From Bacillus sp. Bos-x628 (GTDB lineage: Bacteria; Bacillota; Bacilli; Bacillales; Bacillaceae): a stretch of 58,834 bases of DNA. Below are positions 33,093 through 40,344 of this stretch, piece after piece. A program made the position numbers and the translations under genes. The stretch is from NCBI RefSeq assembly GCF_040500475.1, contig NZ_CP159359.1:1-58834 (forward strand). Reading direction: 5' to 3'. How positions within the stretch are numbered: position 1 is the stretch's first letter; the number at the start of each line of letters is the position of its first letter. The notes beneath the pieces are model-generated. The model was not told the origin of the DNA. It made no database searches and saw nothing but the letters and a program-made list of their open reading frames with translations.

Positions 33093-33487
33093 ACGATAAA
33101 AGTCGTTTAGAATCTGGTGTGGAACGGCTGTTGGCCATAAAAGAGATTCTTCCCTTGGAGACACGCATTCAACAAGTGAATGAACTCACCGAGTCGTATT
33201 TTAGAGATACGGGGAAGGTTTACAACAACAGCTATTTCTTAGACCAGCTTGGGACATACTTACTTGCTGATACTTTGCGAAGTAAAGAGACTCATAAGGT
33301 TAAACGGACGGAGTATCCGATACTTTCCACCACTCAGCAGAAATTGAGAAACCGTCGAGAACCTAGAGTGGGGGATGACAACCTTGACTTTATTATATTG
33401 AAAGAGGTAGTTAACCACCCCAATTATTTCAAAAAGAGGACGCAAAACAAAGACGATATTACAGAAAGAGAAGCAGGAAATAGATAA
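33089..33487 (+). CDS. unknown protein downstream of sigma-like regulator
   Basis: This 132-residue charged protein (MNDKSRLESGVERLLAIKEI) overlaps the regulator gene by ATGA-type coupling (GGTTGAACG, TTG start). No known domain. The close coupling suggests a partner role in transcription control. Confidence 0.6.
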   Translation: MNDKSRLESGVERLLAIKEILPLETRIQQVNELTESYFRDTGKVYNNSYFLDQLGTYLLADTLRSKETHKVKRTEYPILSTTQQKLRNRREPRVGDDNLDFIILKEVVNHPNYFKKRTQNKDDITEREAGNR

Positions 33488-33511
33488 ATATTAAAAGGGA
33501 CGTGACGAGGA

Positions 33512-33712
33512 ATGGGAAATGTGTATTCAGGACTAACAATTCACAATAAATTGAAAAAACTTAGAAATGAGTTGAAAGAAATTGATGACATGCTGGATGG
33601 GGCTGAGGCTGAGTATGGGAAATCAGGCGTCACTTATGGGATTTTAAAGCGTGAGTATGATGCAAAATTTAAAGAATTGCGTGATCTTCAAATTACACTA
33701 TTACTTAGGTAG
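33512..33712 (+). CDS. small coiled-coil protein
   Basis: This 66-residue protein is mostly one amphipathic helix pair (NKLKKLRNELKEIDDMLDGA; YGILKREYDAKFKELRDLQI). A GACGAGGA stretch precedes ATG. Unknown function. Confidence 0.55.
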   Translation: MGNVYSGLTIHNKLKKLRNELKEIDDMLDGAEAEYGKSGVTYGILKREYDAKFKELRDLQITLLLR

Positions 33713-33721
33713 GGATAAGAA

Positions 33722-33913
33722 ATGAAAATTAAAGCTACAATTGAAATCGAATCAAATTTTTCCGAAAGTGAACTAGAATTGATAAAAAGTGAATATCCTG
33801 ACGGCATACCTGATGAAAAAATTCAAGAAATTAAGTCGGTTATAGCTAATGAGGTTGTAGGTCTTTTTAGTGACGACGATACCGTAAAAATAGAAATAGG
33901 ATTGGAGGATTAA
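33722..33913 (+). CDS. small acidic protein
   Basis: This 63-residue acidic protein (MKIKATIEIESNFSESELEL) occurs as a tight neighbour in the operon. It resembles small phage proteins of unknown function. Confidence 0.55.
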   Translation: MKIKATIEIESNFSESELELIKSEYPDGIPDEKIQEIKSVIANEVVGLFSDDDTVKIEIGLED

Positions 33914-33916
33914 GAA

Positions 33917-34087
33917 GTGGGAGTCATTGGAATTTTAACAATTGTTTTCATTGTACTTAAATTGGTGGGAGTCATTGACTGGTCATGGTGGCTAGTTCTA
34001 CTTGCTACGTTAATTGAAATCGGAGTAATTTTCGTATCGTTCACACTAATCGGAGTTATTGCATTCATAAAAGAAATAAAGAAATAG
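33917..34087 (+). CDS. small two-helix membrane protein (56 aa)
   Basis: The start is GTG 33917, nine bases after GGAGG. The protein has two hydrophobic helices (GILTIVFIVLKLVGVIDWSW; LLATLIEIGVIFVSFTLIGV) and a basic end KEIKK. It is the last gene before a terminator-like hairpin. Topology resembles holin-like or small stress membrane proteins; role unknown. Confidence 0.65.
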   Translation: MGVIGILTIVFIVLKLVGVIDWSWWLVLLATLIEIGVIFVSFTLIGVIAFIKEIKK

Positions 34088-34098
34088 CTTAACATCCA

Positions 34099-34136
34099 AG
34101 GGCAACTGATCTTAATTGATTGGTTGTCCTTTTTCG
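34099..34136 (+). terminator. terminator hairpin overlapping class I element
   Basis: GGGCAACTGATC pairs with GATTGGTTGTCC (wobbles), followed by T5. The TGTCC of the next promoter is in its 3' arm. Confidence 0.65.
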
Positions 34137-34161
34137 ATATTTTTCTGCAAGTACATAAGTG
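34125..34161 (+). promoter_or_regulatory. class I early promoter element 10
   Basis: TGTCC at 34125, TGCAAGT at 34146, then ATAAGTG. Confidence 0.75.
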
Positions 34162-34181
34162 TAAAGAAAATTAAAGAAAGT

Positions 34182-34346
34182 GTGGTTGCTTTGAAAACAC
34201 CTACCTATGAGGAAATAACAAGGGATGCCACAGTAAAATGTACTATTTGTAATCAGTCTCACAAACTTTCCAGTATTACGATTGTTGGAAATTTACATGT
34301 CGGAACTGGTGGATGTCTTTTCGGCAAAAGTGGTCGGAGTAAGTAA
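34182..34346 (+). CDS. small Cys-containing protein, possibly truncated
   Basis: The start is uncertain (GTG 34182 or TTG 34191). About 54 residues with VKCTICNQSHKLSSITIVGN and GTGGCLFGKSG. After the TAA at 34344 the same frame continues with VNCRCDSCLLSEIRGASKM into the TM2 gene. The missing half of the zinc site therefore lies behind an in-frame stop. It may be a disrupted zinc-ribbon gene. Confidence 0.45.
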   Translation: MVALKTPTYEEITRDATVKCTICNQSHKLSSITIVGNLHVGTGGCLFGKSGRSK

Positions 34347-34409
34347 GAAGTTCCAGTAAATTGCAGATGTGATTCCTGTTTGCTATCAGAGATTAGGGGG
34401 GCTTCCAAG

Positions 34410-34724
34410 ATGACATATATTGACGAATCAACGAAAAATTTGTCGAAACTTGAAAGAACTAGATTCAATATTCTTTATAACTTGTCTGGTAGAAAGTCCT
34501 CTATGGTTGCTTTCTTCTGGTGGGCTGTTTTTGGGGCATTTGGCGGCCACAGGTTCTATCTAAGGCATTACGGTCATGCGTTTATGATGTGCTTGCTGAC
34601 CATTGTAACGTGCGGTGTTGGGGGCATTGCTGGGGTCATTGACGGTCTGAATATTCGACGATTAGTTCATGAGTTCAACAAAGAGAAGATTCTTAAAACT
34701 GTAAAGGTGGTTAAATCAATATGA
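34410..34724 (+). CDS. TM2-domain membrane protein
   Basis: The product is 104 residues from ATG 34410 after AGGGGGG. The TM2 signature is clear: WWAVFGAFGGHRFYLRHYGH followed by AFMMCLLTIVTCGVGGIAGV and IDGLNI. TM2 proteins have two helices with a short DxF-type loop and unknown molecular function; phage copies are common in Bacillus. The gene overlaps the next by four bases. Confidence 0.85.
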   Translation: MTYIDESTKNLSKLERTRFNILYNLSGRKSSMVAFFWWAVFGAFGGHRFYLRHYGHAFMMCLLTIVTCGVGGIAGVIDGLNIRRLVHEFNKEKILKTVKVVKSI

Positions 34725-34978
34725 ATAACCCAAAAGATATTCAAAGCAGGGCTATTGACGCATTATCGCTGGAAGAACTGGCCCTGTGTTTAATTAAAAA
34801 GCAATATCACGTCAGCAGGGTTTCCGCAACAACAGACCCTATCACGATTCATGATGGTTGCAACAATATTATGGTGGTAAAACCAAGCAACGTTACGAAA
34901 ATCGTGGCGAAAATCTTTTTAGATGGTGATACTATAATTGTCATTGAAAAAGAGGTGCGGAAAAAGGGACTATCGTAA
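34721..34978 (+). CDS. unknown small protein
   Basis: This 85-residue protein overlaps the TM2 gene (ATGA). The sequence (LEELALCLIKKQYHVSRVSA; HDGCNNIMVVKPSNVTKIVA) suggests an alpha/beta fold. No function recognised. Confidence 0.55.
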   Translation: MNNPKDIQSRAIDALSLEELALCLIKKQYHVSRVSATTDPITIHDGCNNIMVVKPSNVTKIVAKIFLDGDTIIVIEKEVRKKGLS

Positions 34979-35179
34979 AAATGTAATTACTTTACAGACA
35001 AGTGTAGATCATGATCTTATAAACAGCCTTCTTAACTTAGCTGAATTTATGGAATTTCAAGAAAAAGACTTGCACATGAGATTGGAAATTATGTAGAAGA
35101 AAAAGTAAAATTCACTCGATCTACCGATTCATTATTTAGGTTGAAAGAAGTTATAAGGGGTGATAGACGTGTACAATGA
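34944..35179 (+). pseudogene. frame-disrupted small gene
   Basis: Frame one gives NVITLQTSVDHDLINSLLNL and AEFMEFQEKDLHMRLE to a TAG at 35094. The next frame from about 35084 gives GNYVEEKVKFTRSTDSLFRL to a TGA at 35177. Both parts look coding and overlap, consistent with one small gene carrying a single frameshift near 35080. The start is not certain. Confidence 0.4.
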
Positions 35180-35762
35180 ACATTCTGTTTGCGAACGGGA
35201 AATTGAGGATTTAAAAGAAGAAGTAGAGTATTACAAAATGCTTCATCATAACGAATACGAAGCAAGACAGCGTTTGATGGAAGAAGTTAATAGATATAAA
35301 AAGGCATTAGAAGAAATTAAAAACGGAAGGGGAATGAAGATGAAACGTGTTTACCTAGCTTCACCATTTTTCAACGAATTAGAACTATCCGCAGTCAAGG
35401 AAATTGCTGAAATTCTCAAATCGAAAGGTTTAGAAGTATTTGAACCTATGCTAAATCAGATGGAAGGGTTAGAGGCTGGTACACGCCATTGGTCTATTGA
35501 GACATTCCGCAATGATGTAAAATTCATTGATTGGGCTGAGGCTGTTGTCATGGTCTATTTTGGGAACTACTCAGACAGTGGAACGGCTTGGGAAGCTGGA
35601 TACGCATATGGGACTCAAAAGCCTGTTATTGTGGTTCATGTTGGCGAAGATTCAAACTTGATGGTTCATGAGTCGGCACACGCTAACCTTTCCATTGCAG
35701 AATTAAGAACATATGACTTTGAGATACTTCCATCATCCAACTACACTGGAAAGATGTTTTAA
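35169..35762 (+). CDS. nucleoside 2-deoxyribosyltransferase with N-terminal coiled coil
   Basis: The frame opens at GTG 35169 (or 35160). The first ~57 residues are a coiled coil (EIEDLKEEVEYYKMLHHNEY). The rest is a nucleoside 2-deoxyribosyltransferase: KRVYLASPFFNELELSAVKE, IDWAEAVVMVYFGNYSDSGT with the catalytic-type region WEAGYAYGTQKPVIV. An internal ATG at 35340, seven bases after AAGGGGA, would give the usual 140-residue enzyme alone. Both products may be made. The enzyme exchanges bases on deoxyribose and fits the nucleotide salvage theme. Confidence 0.75.
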   Translation: MYNEHSVCEREIEDLKEEVEYYKMLHHNEYEARQRLMEEVNRYKKALEEIKNGRGMKMKRVYLASPFFNELELSAVKEIAEILKSKGLEVFEPMLNQMEGLEAGTRHWSIETFRNDVKFIDWAEAVVMVYFGNYSDSGTAWEAGYAYGTQKPVIVVHVGEDSNLMVHESAHANLSIAELRTYDFEILPSSNYTGKMF

Positions 35763-36064
35763 TGGCCAACGGGGAAATTTTAGAACTGATGAATAGACGT
35801 GAACGGCAGTTGCTTGTTCACTCTTTTCTTTATTATCAGATGAACGAGAACATAATATCAGATCACACCTTTGATATGTGGTCTAAGGAAATGGCTGATT
35901 TAATTAAAGACCACCCTGAGGTATTTAAACAAACCGTCTACTATGAAGGCTTTAAGGACTTTGATGGTTCGACAGGTGCTTTTTTACCCTTCACGCTGGC
36001 AGAAATCCATACGACAGGTTATAGGTTATTAAATTATCATAAAAAGCTGAAAGGAATTGGTTGA
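35762..36064 (+). CDS. unknown protein, followed by in-frame extension after TGA
   Basis: This 100-residue protein is coupled to the deoxyribosyltransferase (TAATG overlap). The sequence (ERQLLVHSFLYYQMNENIIS; YRLLNYHKKLKGIG) resembles phage proteins of unknown function, possibly of the DNA ligase-adenylation-like short family, which I cannot confirm. The same frame continues past TGA 36062-36064 for about 50 codons (YYYITVEIPKIPLDLLLSDT) with no ATG/GTG/TTG of its own. Confidence 0.55.
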   Translation: MANGEILELMNRRERQLLVHSFLYYQMNENIISDHTFDMWSKEMADLIKDHPEVFKQTVYYEGFKDFDGSTGAFLPFTLAEIHTTGYRLLNYHKKLKGIG

Positions 36065-36219
36065 AAGGATAACTATTATTACATTACTGTAGAGATTCCT
36101 AAAATTCCTTTAGACTTATTACTTTCTGATACATGTACTAAAGGCAACGTTAAAGCATGTAAGGGTACAAGCACTTTCGCCATTAGGCGAGAGAAATACA
36201 AGGTACAGAGGAGAATTAT

Positions 36220-36846
36220 ATGATTAAAAAGCTTACCACACTGGCGGTCGCTGGCGTTATTTCTTTAGGTATGGCCGTTCCTGCATTCGCACACGAGGTA
36301 AATAATGGGGACACCATGTCCAAAATTGCTTCAAGTCACAGTATGACTTTAAAAGAGTTGGCCGAACTTAACCCAGCAGTTCAAAACTTAAATTTAATTT
36401 TCATTGGTCAGACTATTATCACCAGTAAAAACGAAAACAAAAGTAATAGGCATACTTCTGTTAAAGTCAACAAAGGTATTAAAACTACTAGCAATACTGG
36501 CAGTGAAGTTGATCTTTTAGCCAGACTTATCAGGGCAGAAGCACAAGGTGAAAGCTATTCAGGTAAAGTTGCTGTCGGGGAAGTCGTTATTAATCGTGTT
36601 AATAGTTCACAGTTTCCAGACTCAATACGTTCTGTCATTTATCAGTCTGGCCAGTTTTCACCCATTTCAAACGGTTCAATTAATGTTCCAGCCGATTCAG
36701 AGAGTTTAAAGGCCGCACATGAGGCGTTGAACGCTGGTTCTAACGTGGGTGACGCACTTTACTTTTATAACCCTAGAACAGCCAATAACCACTGGTTAGA
36801 CTCAAAACAGACTAAAGCTGTTATAGGAAACCACAAATTTAAGTAA
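36220..36846 (+). CDS. secreted LysM-SleB cell wall hydrolase
   Basis: This 208-residue protein has a signal peptide (MIKKLTTLAVAGVISLGMAV, cleavage likely after AFA), one LysM repeat (HEVNNGDTMSKIASSHSMTL ... NPAVQN) and a C-terminal Hydrolase_2/SleB domain with the catalytic-type Glu in LLARLIRAEAQGES and the motif VAVGEVVINRV. SleB enzymes are lytic transglycosylases of spore cortex or wall. It is far from the lysis cassette and carries its own export signal, so it may act in lysogens, in germinating spores or during entry. Confidence 0.85.
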   Translation: MIKKLTTLAVAGVISLGMAVPAFAHEVNNGDTMSKIASSHSMTLKELAELNPAVQNLNLIFIGQTIITSKNENKSNRHTSVKVNKGIKTTSNTGSEVDLLARLIRAEAQGESYSGKVAVGEVVINRVNSSQFPDSIRSVIYQSGQFSPISNGSINVPADSESLKAAHEALNAGSNVGDALYFYNPRTANNHWLDSKQTKAVIGNHKFK

Positions 36847-36850
36847 TCCA

Positions 36851-36885
36851 ATAGGACAAGGCCTTTAAGCCTTGTCCTATTTTTA
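36851..36885 (+). terminator. intrinsic terminator after LysM-SleB gene
   Basis: ATAGGACAAGGC and GCCTTGTCCTAT form a perfect 12-bp stem followed by T5. Confidence 0.95.
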
Positions 36886-37263
36886 TGCCCTTTTTGCTAA
36901 ACGAAAAAAGCCCCACCCATTTGGGAAGGACTTTAATCTGTAAGGTAGTACAAAAACTAACGAGGTAATTCCTGTACTCATTAAGTTAAGTTACTTATAT
37001 TATAGCTGTTTATAGATCACCTGTAAAGCCTATAATGTATGCTGTATAATTAATTATATTTATTTACAAAGTATTACAAAATGTTGCACTTTTAGAAAAT
37101 AATAATATATTTTTAAAGTAATTGTAATTGTATTTATTTATAGGTTCGTGTAACATAGTGTATGTAAGTGAAGTACACATATTTTTCACGTATATATATA
37201 TTTGTATATAGGGAAAGATTACAATTCCATAACTATAAAAACGGATGAGAAGGTGTAGGTATT
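36886..37263 (+). other. gene-free region with an orphan class II leader and a promoter
   Basis: At 36942-36970 a TAAGGTA box and an AACTAACGAGGTAATT leader occur with no gene behind them, a possible remnant. At 37128-37156 TTGTAT, 17 bases, TAACAT forms a sigma-A-like promoter for 37264. The DNA is very AT-rich. No gene seen. Confidence 0.55.
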
Positions 37264-37524
37264 ATGACTAAGGAAAGAAAAACTAAAAACATTACAATGT
37301 CTTTAACTAAAGAGGAATTTGAGGACTTAGAATATCTGGTGGATTATTTTCAAAGTAAAAGTATTGCAAATGTGACCAAAAGTCTTGTGGTTAAATTTAT
37401 GATTAGTCAAACCAAGGAAACTATAGAAAAGAATCAGCTTAGTAATGTGCGTAAATTATTAGATAAGGCTGAAAAAGAACCTAATTTTGACATAGAGGAT
37501 GTAGAGATAGGAAAGAAAAATTAA
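37264..37524 (+). CDS. ribbon-helix-helix-like small protein
   Basis: This 86-residue protein starts with a short strand-like segment (KNITMSLTKEEFEDLEYLVD) followed by helices, the CopG/Arc layout. The second half is a charged helix. It lies just upstream of the partition genes and has its own promoter and terminator. It may be a copy-number or partition regulator; family assignment is tentative. Confidence 0.55.
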   Translation: MTKERKTKNITMSLTKEEFEDLEYLVDYFQSKSIANVTKSLVVKFMISQTKETIEKNQLSNVRKLLDKAEKEPNFDIEDVEIGKKN

Positions 37525-37586
37525 TACAAAATTGAAAAGTATAAGCTAATAAGCGATTCCCCTAAAATGAATAGCCTCAAACATTG

Positions 37587-37609
37587 ACGAGACTTTTTGT
37601 CTCGTTTTT
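37587..37609 (+). terminator. intrinsic terminator
   Basis: ACGAGAC, T5, GTCTCGT, then T-rich. Confidence 0.8.
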
Positions 37610-37620
37610 CTTTTAACTTC

Positions 37621-37660
37621 CACGTTGACTTTAATGTTGATATTAAAAATAGTGTTGACT
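37621..37660 (+). repeat. RNY-periodic hairpin element upstream of parA
   Basis: GAC TTT AAT GTT GAT ATT AAA AAT AGT GTT GAC; TTTAAT and ATTAAA can pair. Its end overlaps the -35 of the parA promoter, so it could belong to the partition site. Confidence 0.45.
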
Positions 37661-37699
37661 ATTTGTTTTTGTTCGGATAAAGTAATACGTGTAAGGTAA
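37655..37699 (+). promoter_or_regulatory. class II promoter of parA
   Basis: TTGACT (37655), 17-base spacer, TAAAGT (37678), then TAAGGTAA (37692-37699) downstream of the -10. Confidence 0.8.
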
Positions 37700-37731
37700 G
37701 CACAATGAAAACTTAATACGAGGTGATTACT

Positions 37732-38556
37732 GTGGGTAAAGTAATATGTATCAACAATAACAAAGGCGGCGTTCTTAAAACGACAACAACAACTAATCTG
37801 GCTGGGGTCTTTTCTGCAAAAGGCAATTCTGTTCTAATCGTTGATGCCGACAATCAAGGTAATTCGACCACAACTTTTGGTGTCGATAAAAATAGCCTAA
37901 GAACCACGATCTATGACGTTTTAGTTCATGGTGTGCCAGCAGAAGATGCTATTCAATCTGTACATAATGGCATTGATTTATTGCCTGCCAATCGTGAGTT
38001 AATTTCTTTTGAGTTTGACGTGATCGGGAACATTACTAAGTTTCCCAAACCATTCACACTTATGACTAGAGAACTGGGCCATTTGAGAAACCGCTATGAC
38101 TATATTTTGATTGACACGCCGCCAAGCTTGGGTTTAATGAATGGCAATGTTTTCACATTCAGTGATCATGTTTTAATACCCTATGCCCCCGAACTGTTTT
38201 CTATGGAATCCCTTGTTGAAGTGGTTCATGTTATCCGAGACTTTAAACAGGCGTATAACCCTGAGTTATCCATATTGGGTATCTTGCCGACACTGGTTAA
38301 CTTGAATACAAACCTACACACGGGAATTTTACAGGAAACAAATCGCTATGCATACGAGAACGATCTTCACGTTTTTGACACAGTTATTCCGAACACAATA
38401 CAGTTCAGTAACGCTGTTTCATCTTATGAAAAACCTGCAACTATTGTTTATGAATTGCTGTCACGCAGTAAACGGGTACAATTTGACAAAGCTGGATTGT
38501 ATTTTAAGTTATTTACAGAAATTCAAGAAAGGATAGGAGTTGTGACACATGACTAA
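37732..38556 (+). CDS. parA: ParA-type partition ATPase
   Basis: The start is GTG 37732, six bases after GAGGTG (274 residues); GTG 37723 overlaps that site. The deviant Walker A motif NNNKGGVLKTTTTTNLA has the signature Lys at both ends, followed by VDADNQGNSTTTFG and YILIDTPPSLGLMNG. ParA forms ATP-dependent gradients on the nucleoid that separate low-copy plasmids. The gene overlaps a small RHH-type partner, the arrangement of type Ib partition operons. Confidence 0.9.
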   Translation: MGKVICINNNKGGVLKTTTTTNLAGVFSAKGNSVLIVDADNQGNSTTTFGVDKNSLRTTIYDVLVHGVPAEDAIQSVHNGIDLLPANRELISFEFDVIGNITKFPKPFTLMTRELGHLRNRYDYILIDTPPSLGLMNGNVFTFSDHVLIPYAPELFSMESLVEVVHVIRDFKQAYNPELSILGILPTLVNLNTNLHTGILQETNRYAYENDLHVFDTVIPNTIQFSNAVSSYEKPATIVYELLSRSKRVQFDKAGLYFKLFTEIQERIGVVTHD

Positions 38557-38842
38557 AAAGAACCCACTTACAGGTAAGGGAACACCTTCGTTTGATAAGT
38601 TTGATAAAAAGATCAGTCAGTCTAAGCAACAGCAGATAAAGGTTCCGACTTTAAATCAGTCAATTGCAGACTTTTATAATCCACCTGAAAAGACCGAAAA
38701 GAAACAAGTAACTGTATATCTTGACACTGACGTTATTGAAGCGTTAGACGCTTGGGCCAGTATTCAGGAACAAAAGAAGGGGGCAAAGTCAGGGCTTATC
38801 AATGACATGCTTAAAAAGGCTTTTAACATTCGTCAAGAATGA
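38549..38842 (+). CDS. RHH-type centromere-binding protein (ParB-like partner)
   Basis: This 97-residue protein overlaps parA by eight bases. The basic flexible N-terminus (NPLTGKGTPSFDKFDKK) is followed by the RHH fold: KQVTVYLDTDVIEALDAWAS and AKSGLINDMLKKAFNI. Small partners of this shape bind centromere repeats and stimulate ParA. It probably also represses its operon. The centromere is likely in 37525-37730, but I cannot define its repeats with certainty. Confidence 0.75.
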   Translation: MTKKNPLTGKGTPSFDKFDKKISQSKQQQIKVPTLNQSIADFYNPPEKTEKKQVTVYLDTDVIEALDAWASIQEQKKGAKSGLINDMLKKAFNIRQE

Positions 38843-38889
38843 TTTAATGAATTAATCTTAAAAACCTTGTTCTTTTTTTTGCTTACCCC

Positions 38890-38918
38890 TTGCATAAGTG
38901 TAAGAATTATGATAGGAT
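38890..38918 (+). promoter_or_regulatory. promoter of the resolvase gene
   Basis: TTGCAT (38890), 17-base spacer, TAGGAT (38913). The spacer starts AAGTGTAAG, as in the other leaders. Confidence 0.6.
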
Positions 38919-38947
38919 TACCTCACATTAAGTTAAAGTGAGGTAAT
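38917..38947 (+). promoter_or_regulatory. hairpin covering the resolvase ribosome binding site
   Basis: ATTACCT CAC (38917-38926) pairs perfectly over 10 bp with GTGAGGTAAT (38938-38947); the 3' arm contains the GAGGT site of the resolvase gene six bases before its ATG. Translation could be gated by opening of this stem. Confidence 0.7.
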
Positions 38948-38953
38948 TGTATT

Positions 38954-39700
38954 ATGGCTGTTTATGGATATGCAAGGGTTTCAACCGTTCATCAAGATTT
39001 AGCATTACAAATTGAGGCTTTGATAAACAAAGGCGTGGCCAGCGAAAACATTTATGCTGACAAGAAAACGGGCAAGAATATGGAACGTGAAGCACTGCAG
39101 AAACTTCTTTCCAAAGTGGAAAAAGGTGATACAATTATTGTAAAGAAATTAGACCGTCTTGGACGATCTGTTTCACAAGTAACTGGCCTTGTTGATGATC
39201 TTGATAAAAAGGGCGTCTATATCAAATCTATTGATGACAATGTTGACACGTCAAATGACAGTTATATGGCTAAAGCTATGCTTCAATTACTGGCCATGTT
39301 TGCAGAAATGGAACGAAATTTTATTGTAGAACGCACACAGCCCGCCATTGCAGACGCAAGGAAAAGAGGCGTAACTTTTGGCCGTCCTTACGCTAATAAA
39401 GGCATTTATGATATGGCCGTTCAGGACTACCTAGGTGGCACTATGACTTCTAAAGAGATAATCAAGAAGTATGGTACGGACAAGGATGGAAAGGACTTAA
39501 TCACTGAGGCGACACTTTTCCGACGTGTACGAGAGTATCAAGCCTATCGTAAGGCTATCGAGTCTTTTAAAGAGTCTGGCGGCACTAAAACTATTGAACA
39601 ACTTATAGCAGAAGGAGATCACCGAGGACAAAAAAACCCTCAGCCGATTTTAAAAGAAAAGAAACTCACTAAAATGTTGCAGGAAGAAGGCTTAATTTAA
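38954..39700 (+). CDS. serine recombinase of the resolvase/invertase family
   Basis: This 248-residue protein has an N-terminal catalytic domain with VYGYARVSTVHQD (nucleophile Ser near residue 10), IIVKKLDRLGRSVSQ and FAEMERNFIVERTQ. The C-terminal half has an HTH-like region (GGTMTSKEIIKKYG) and an extra ~60 residues. This is the Tn3-resolvase size class, not a large phage integrase. Next to parA it is best read as a multimer-resolution enzyme. No invertible segment was noticed. Confidence 0.85.
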   Translation: MAVYGYARVSTVHQDLALQIEALINKGVASENIYADKKTGKNMEREALQKLLSKVEKGDTIIVKKLDRLGRSVSQVTGLVDDLDKKGVYIKSIDDNVDTSNDSYMAKAMLQLLAMFAEMERNFIVERTQPAIADARKRGVTFGRPYANKGIYDMAVQDYLGGTMTSKEIIKKYGTDKDGKDLITEATLFRRVREYQAYRKAIESFKESGGTKTIEQLIAEGDHRGQKNPQPILKEKKLTKMLQEEGLI

Positions 39701-40083
39701 TGAAAATTTTAGACACATTTCACCCAGCACACTATGAGGCATTAATGTTAGAAAAAACACTATCTAAGGACTTTGACCGTAGCCCTTTACTTCAAGGTAA
39801 AGGTTCAACGCATAAGCTATATGCCTTCCCTAACGGTTACGGGGCAAGCATTATAAACGGATTTATGACGTTCGGTTCTGAGGAATTGGCGGTCATATTC
39901 TTTGAAAACCCTGTGAAGTTTTACCGTTCCAAGAAAAAGCGTTTTCGTAAGAAACTTATCAAACAGCTTGGGAAGTACCATGTCACATATGACACCCCTA
40001 TTACAAGTAATGTAAAGAGATATTCTAATCCTAAAGAGTTACAGCAAGACTTGACTAGAATTTCTAAGCTGAAAGGAGTTTAA
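39700..40083 (+). CDS. unknown protein after resolvase
   Basis: This 127-residue protein overlaps the resolvase stop (TAATG). It is basic with a Lys/Arg-rich stretch FYRSKKKRFRKKLIKQLGKY that could bind nucleic acid. No family recognised. Confidence 0.6.
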   Translation: MKILDTFHPAHYEALMLEKTLSKDFDRSPLLQGKGSTHKLYAFPNGYGASIINGFMTFGSEELAVIFFENPVKFYRSKKKRFRKKLIKQLGKYHVTYDTPITSNVKRYSNPKELQQDLTRISKLKGV

Positions 40084-40086
40084 GGC

Positions 40087-40344
40087 ATGGCTGGTTACTT
40101 TGGAAGTGTAGATAAAAAGTCTATCGTCCATATTCTTGATAACGGTATCGCCTCATTAAAGGAAGATATAAAGGAATCTGACGGAAACGACATGAGTTCC
40201 CTACGGTTCAAGTTTAATAAATTACATGAACTTCTGTACATGAGAGGCGACCATCTTTTGTCAATGACAAACAAGGTTCGCTTTGAAAGCCGTCTCAACA
40301 CTTGTAGAAAGATGATAGAGAGGAAAGAAGGGTTTAGGGCATGA
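40087..40344 (+). CDS. unknown small protein
   Basis: This 85-residue protein (SVDKKSIVHILDNGIASLKE) with helical periodicity is spaced three bases from its upstream neighbour with an AAGGAG site. No function recognised. Confidence 0.55.
   Translation: MAGYFGSVDKKSIVHILDNGIASLKEDIKESDGNDMSSLRFKFNKLHELLYMRGDHLLSMTNKVRFESRLNTCRKMIERKEGFRA

Noticed and set aside
19020..36219. Alternative genetic code (TGA as Trp) for the phage
   Set aside because: Several genes with overlapping starts use TGA as a normal stop, and the Trp-like tRNA has anticodon CCA, not UCA.
38954..39700. Serine recombinase as phage integrase
   Set aside because: It is of Tn3-resolvase size, lacks the large C-terminal domain of serine integrases and lies next to partition genes.
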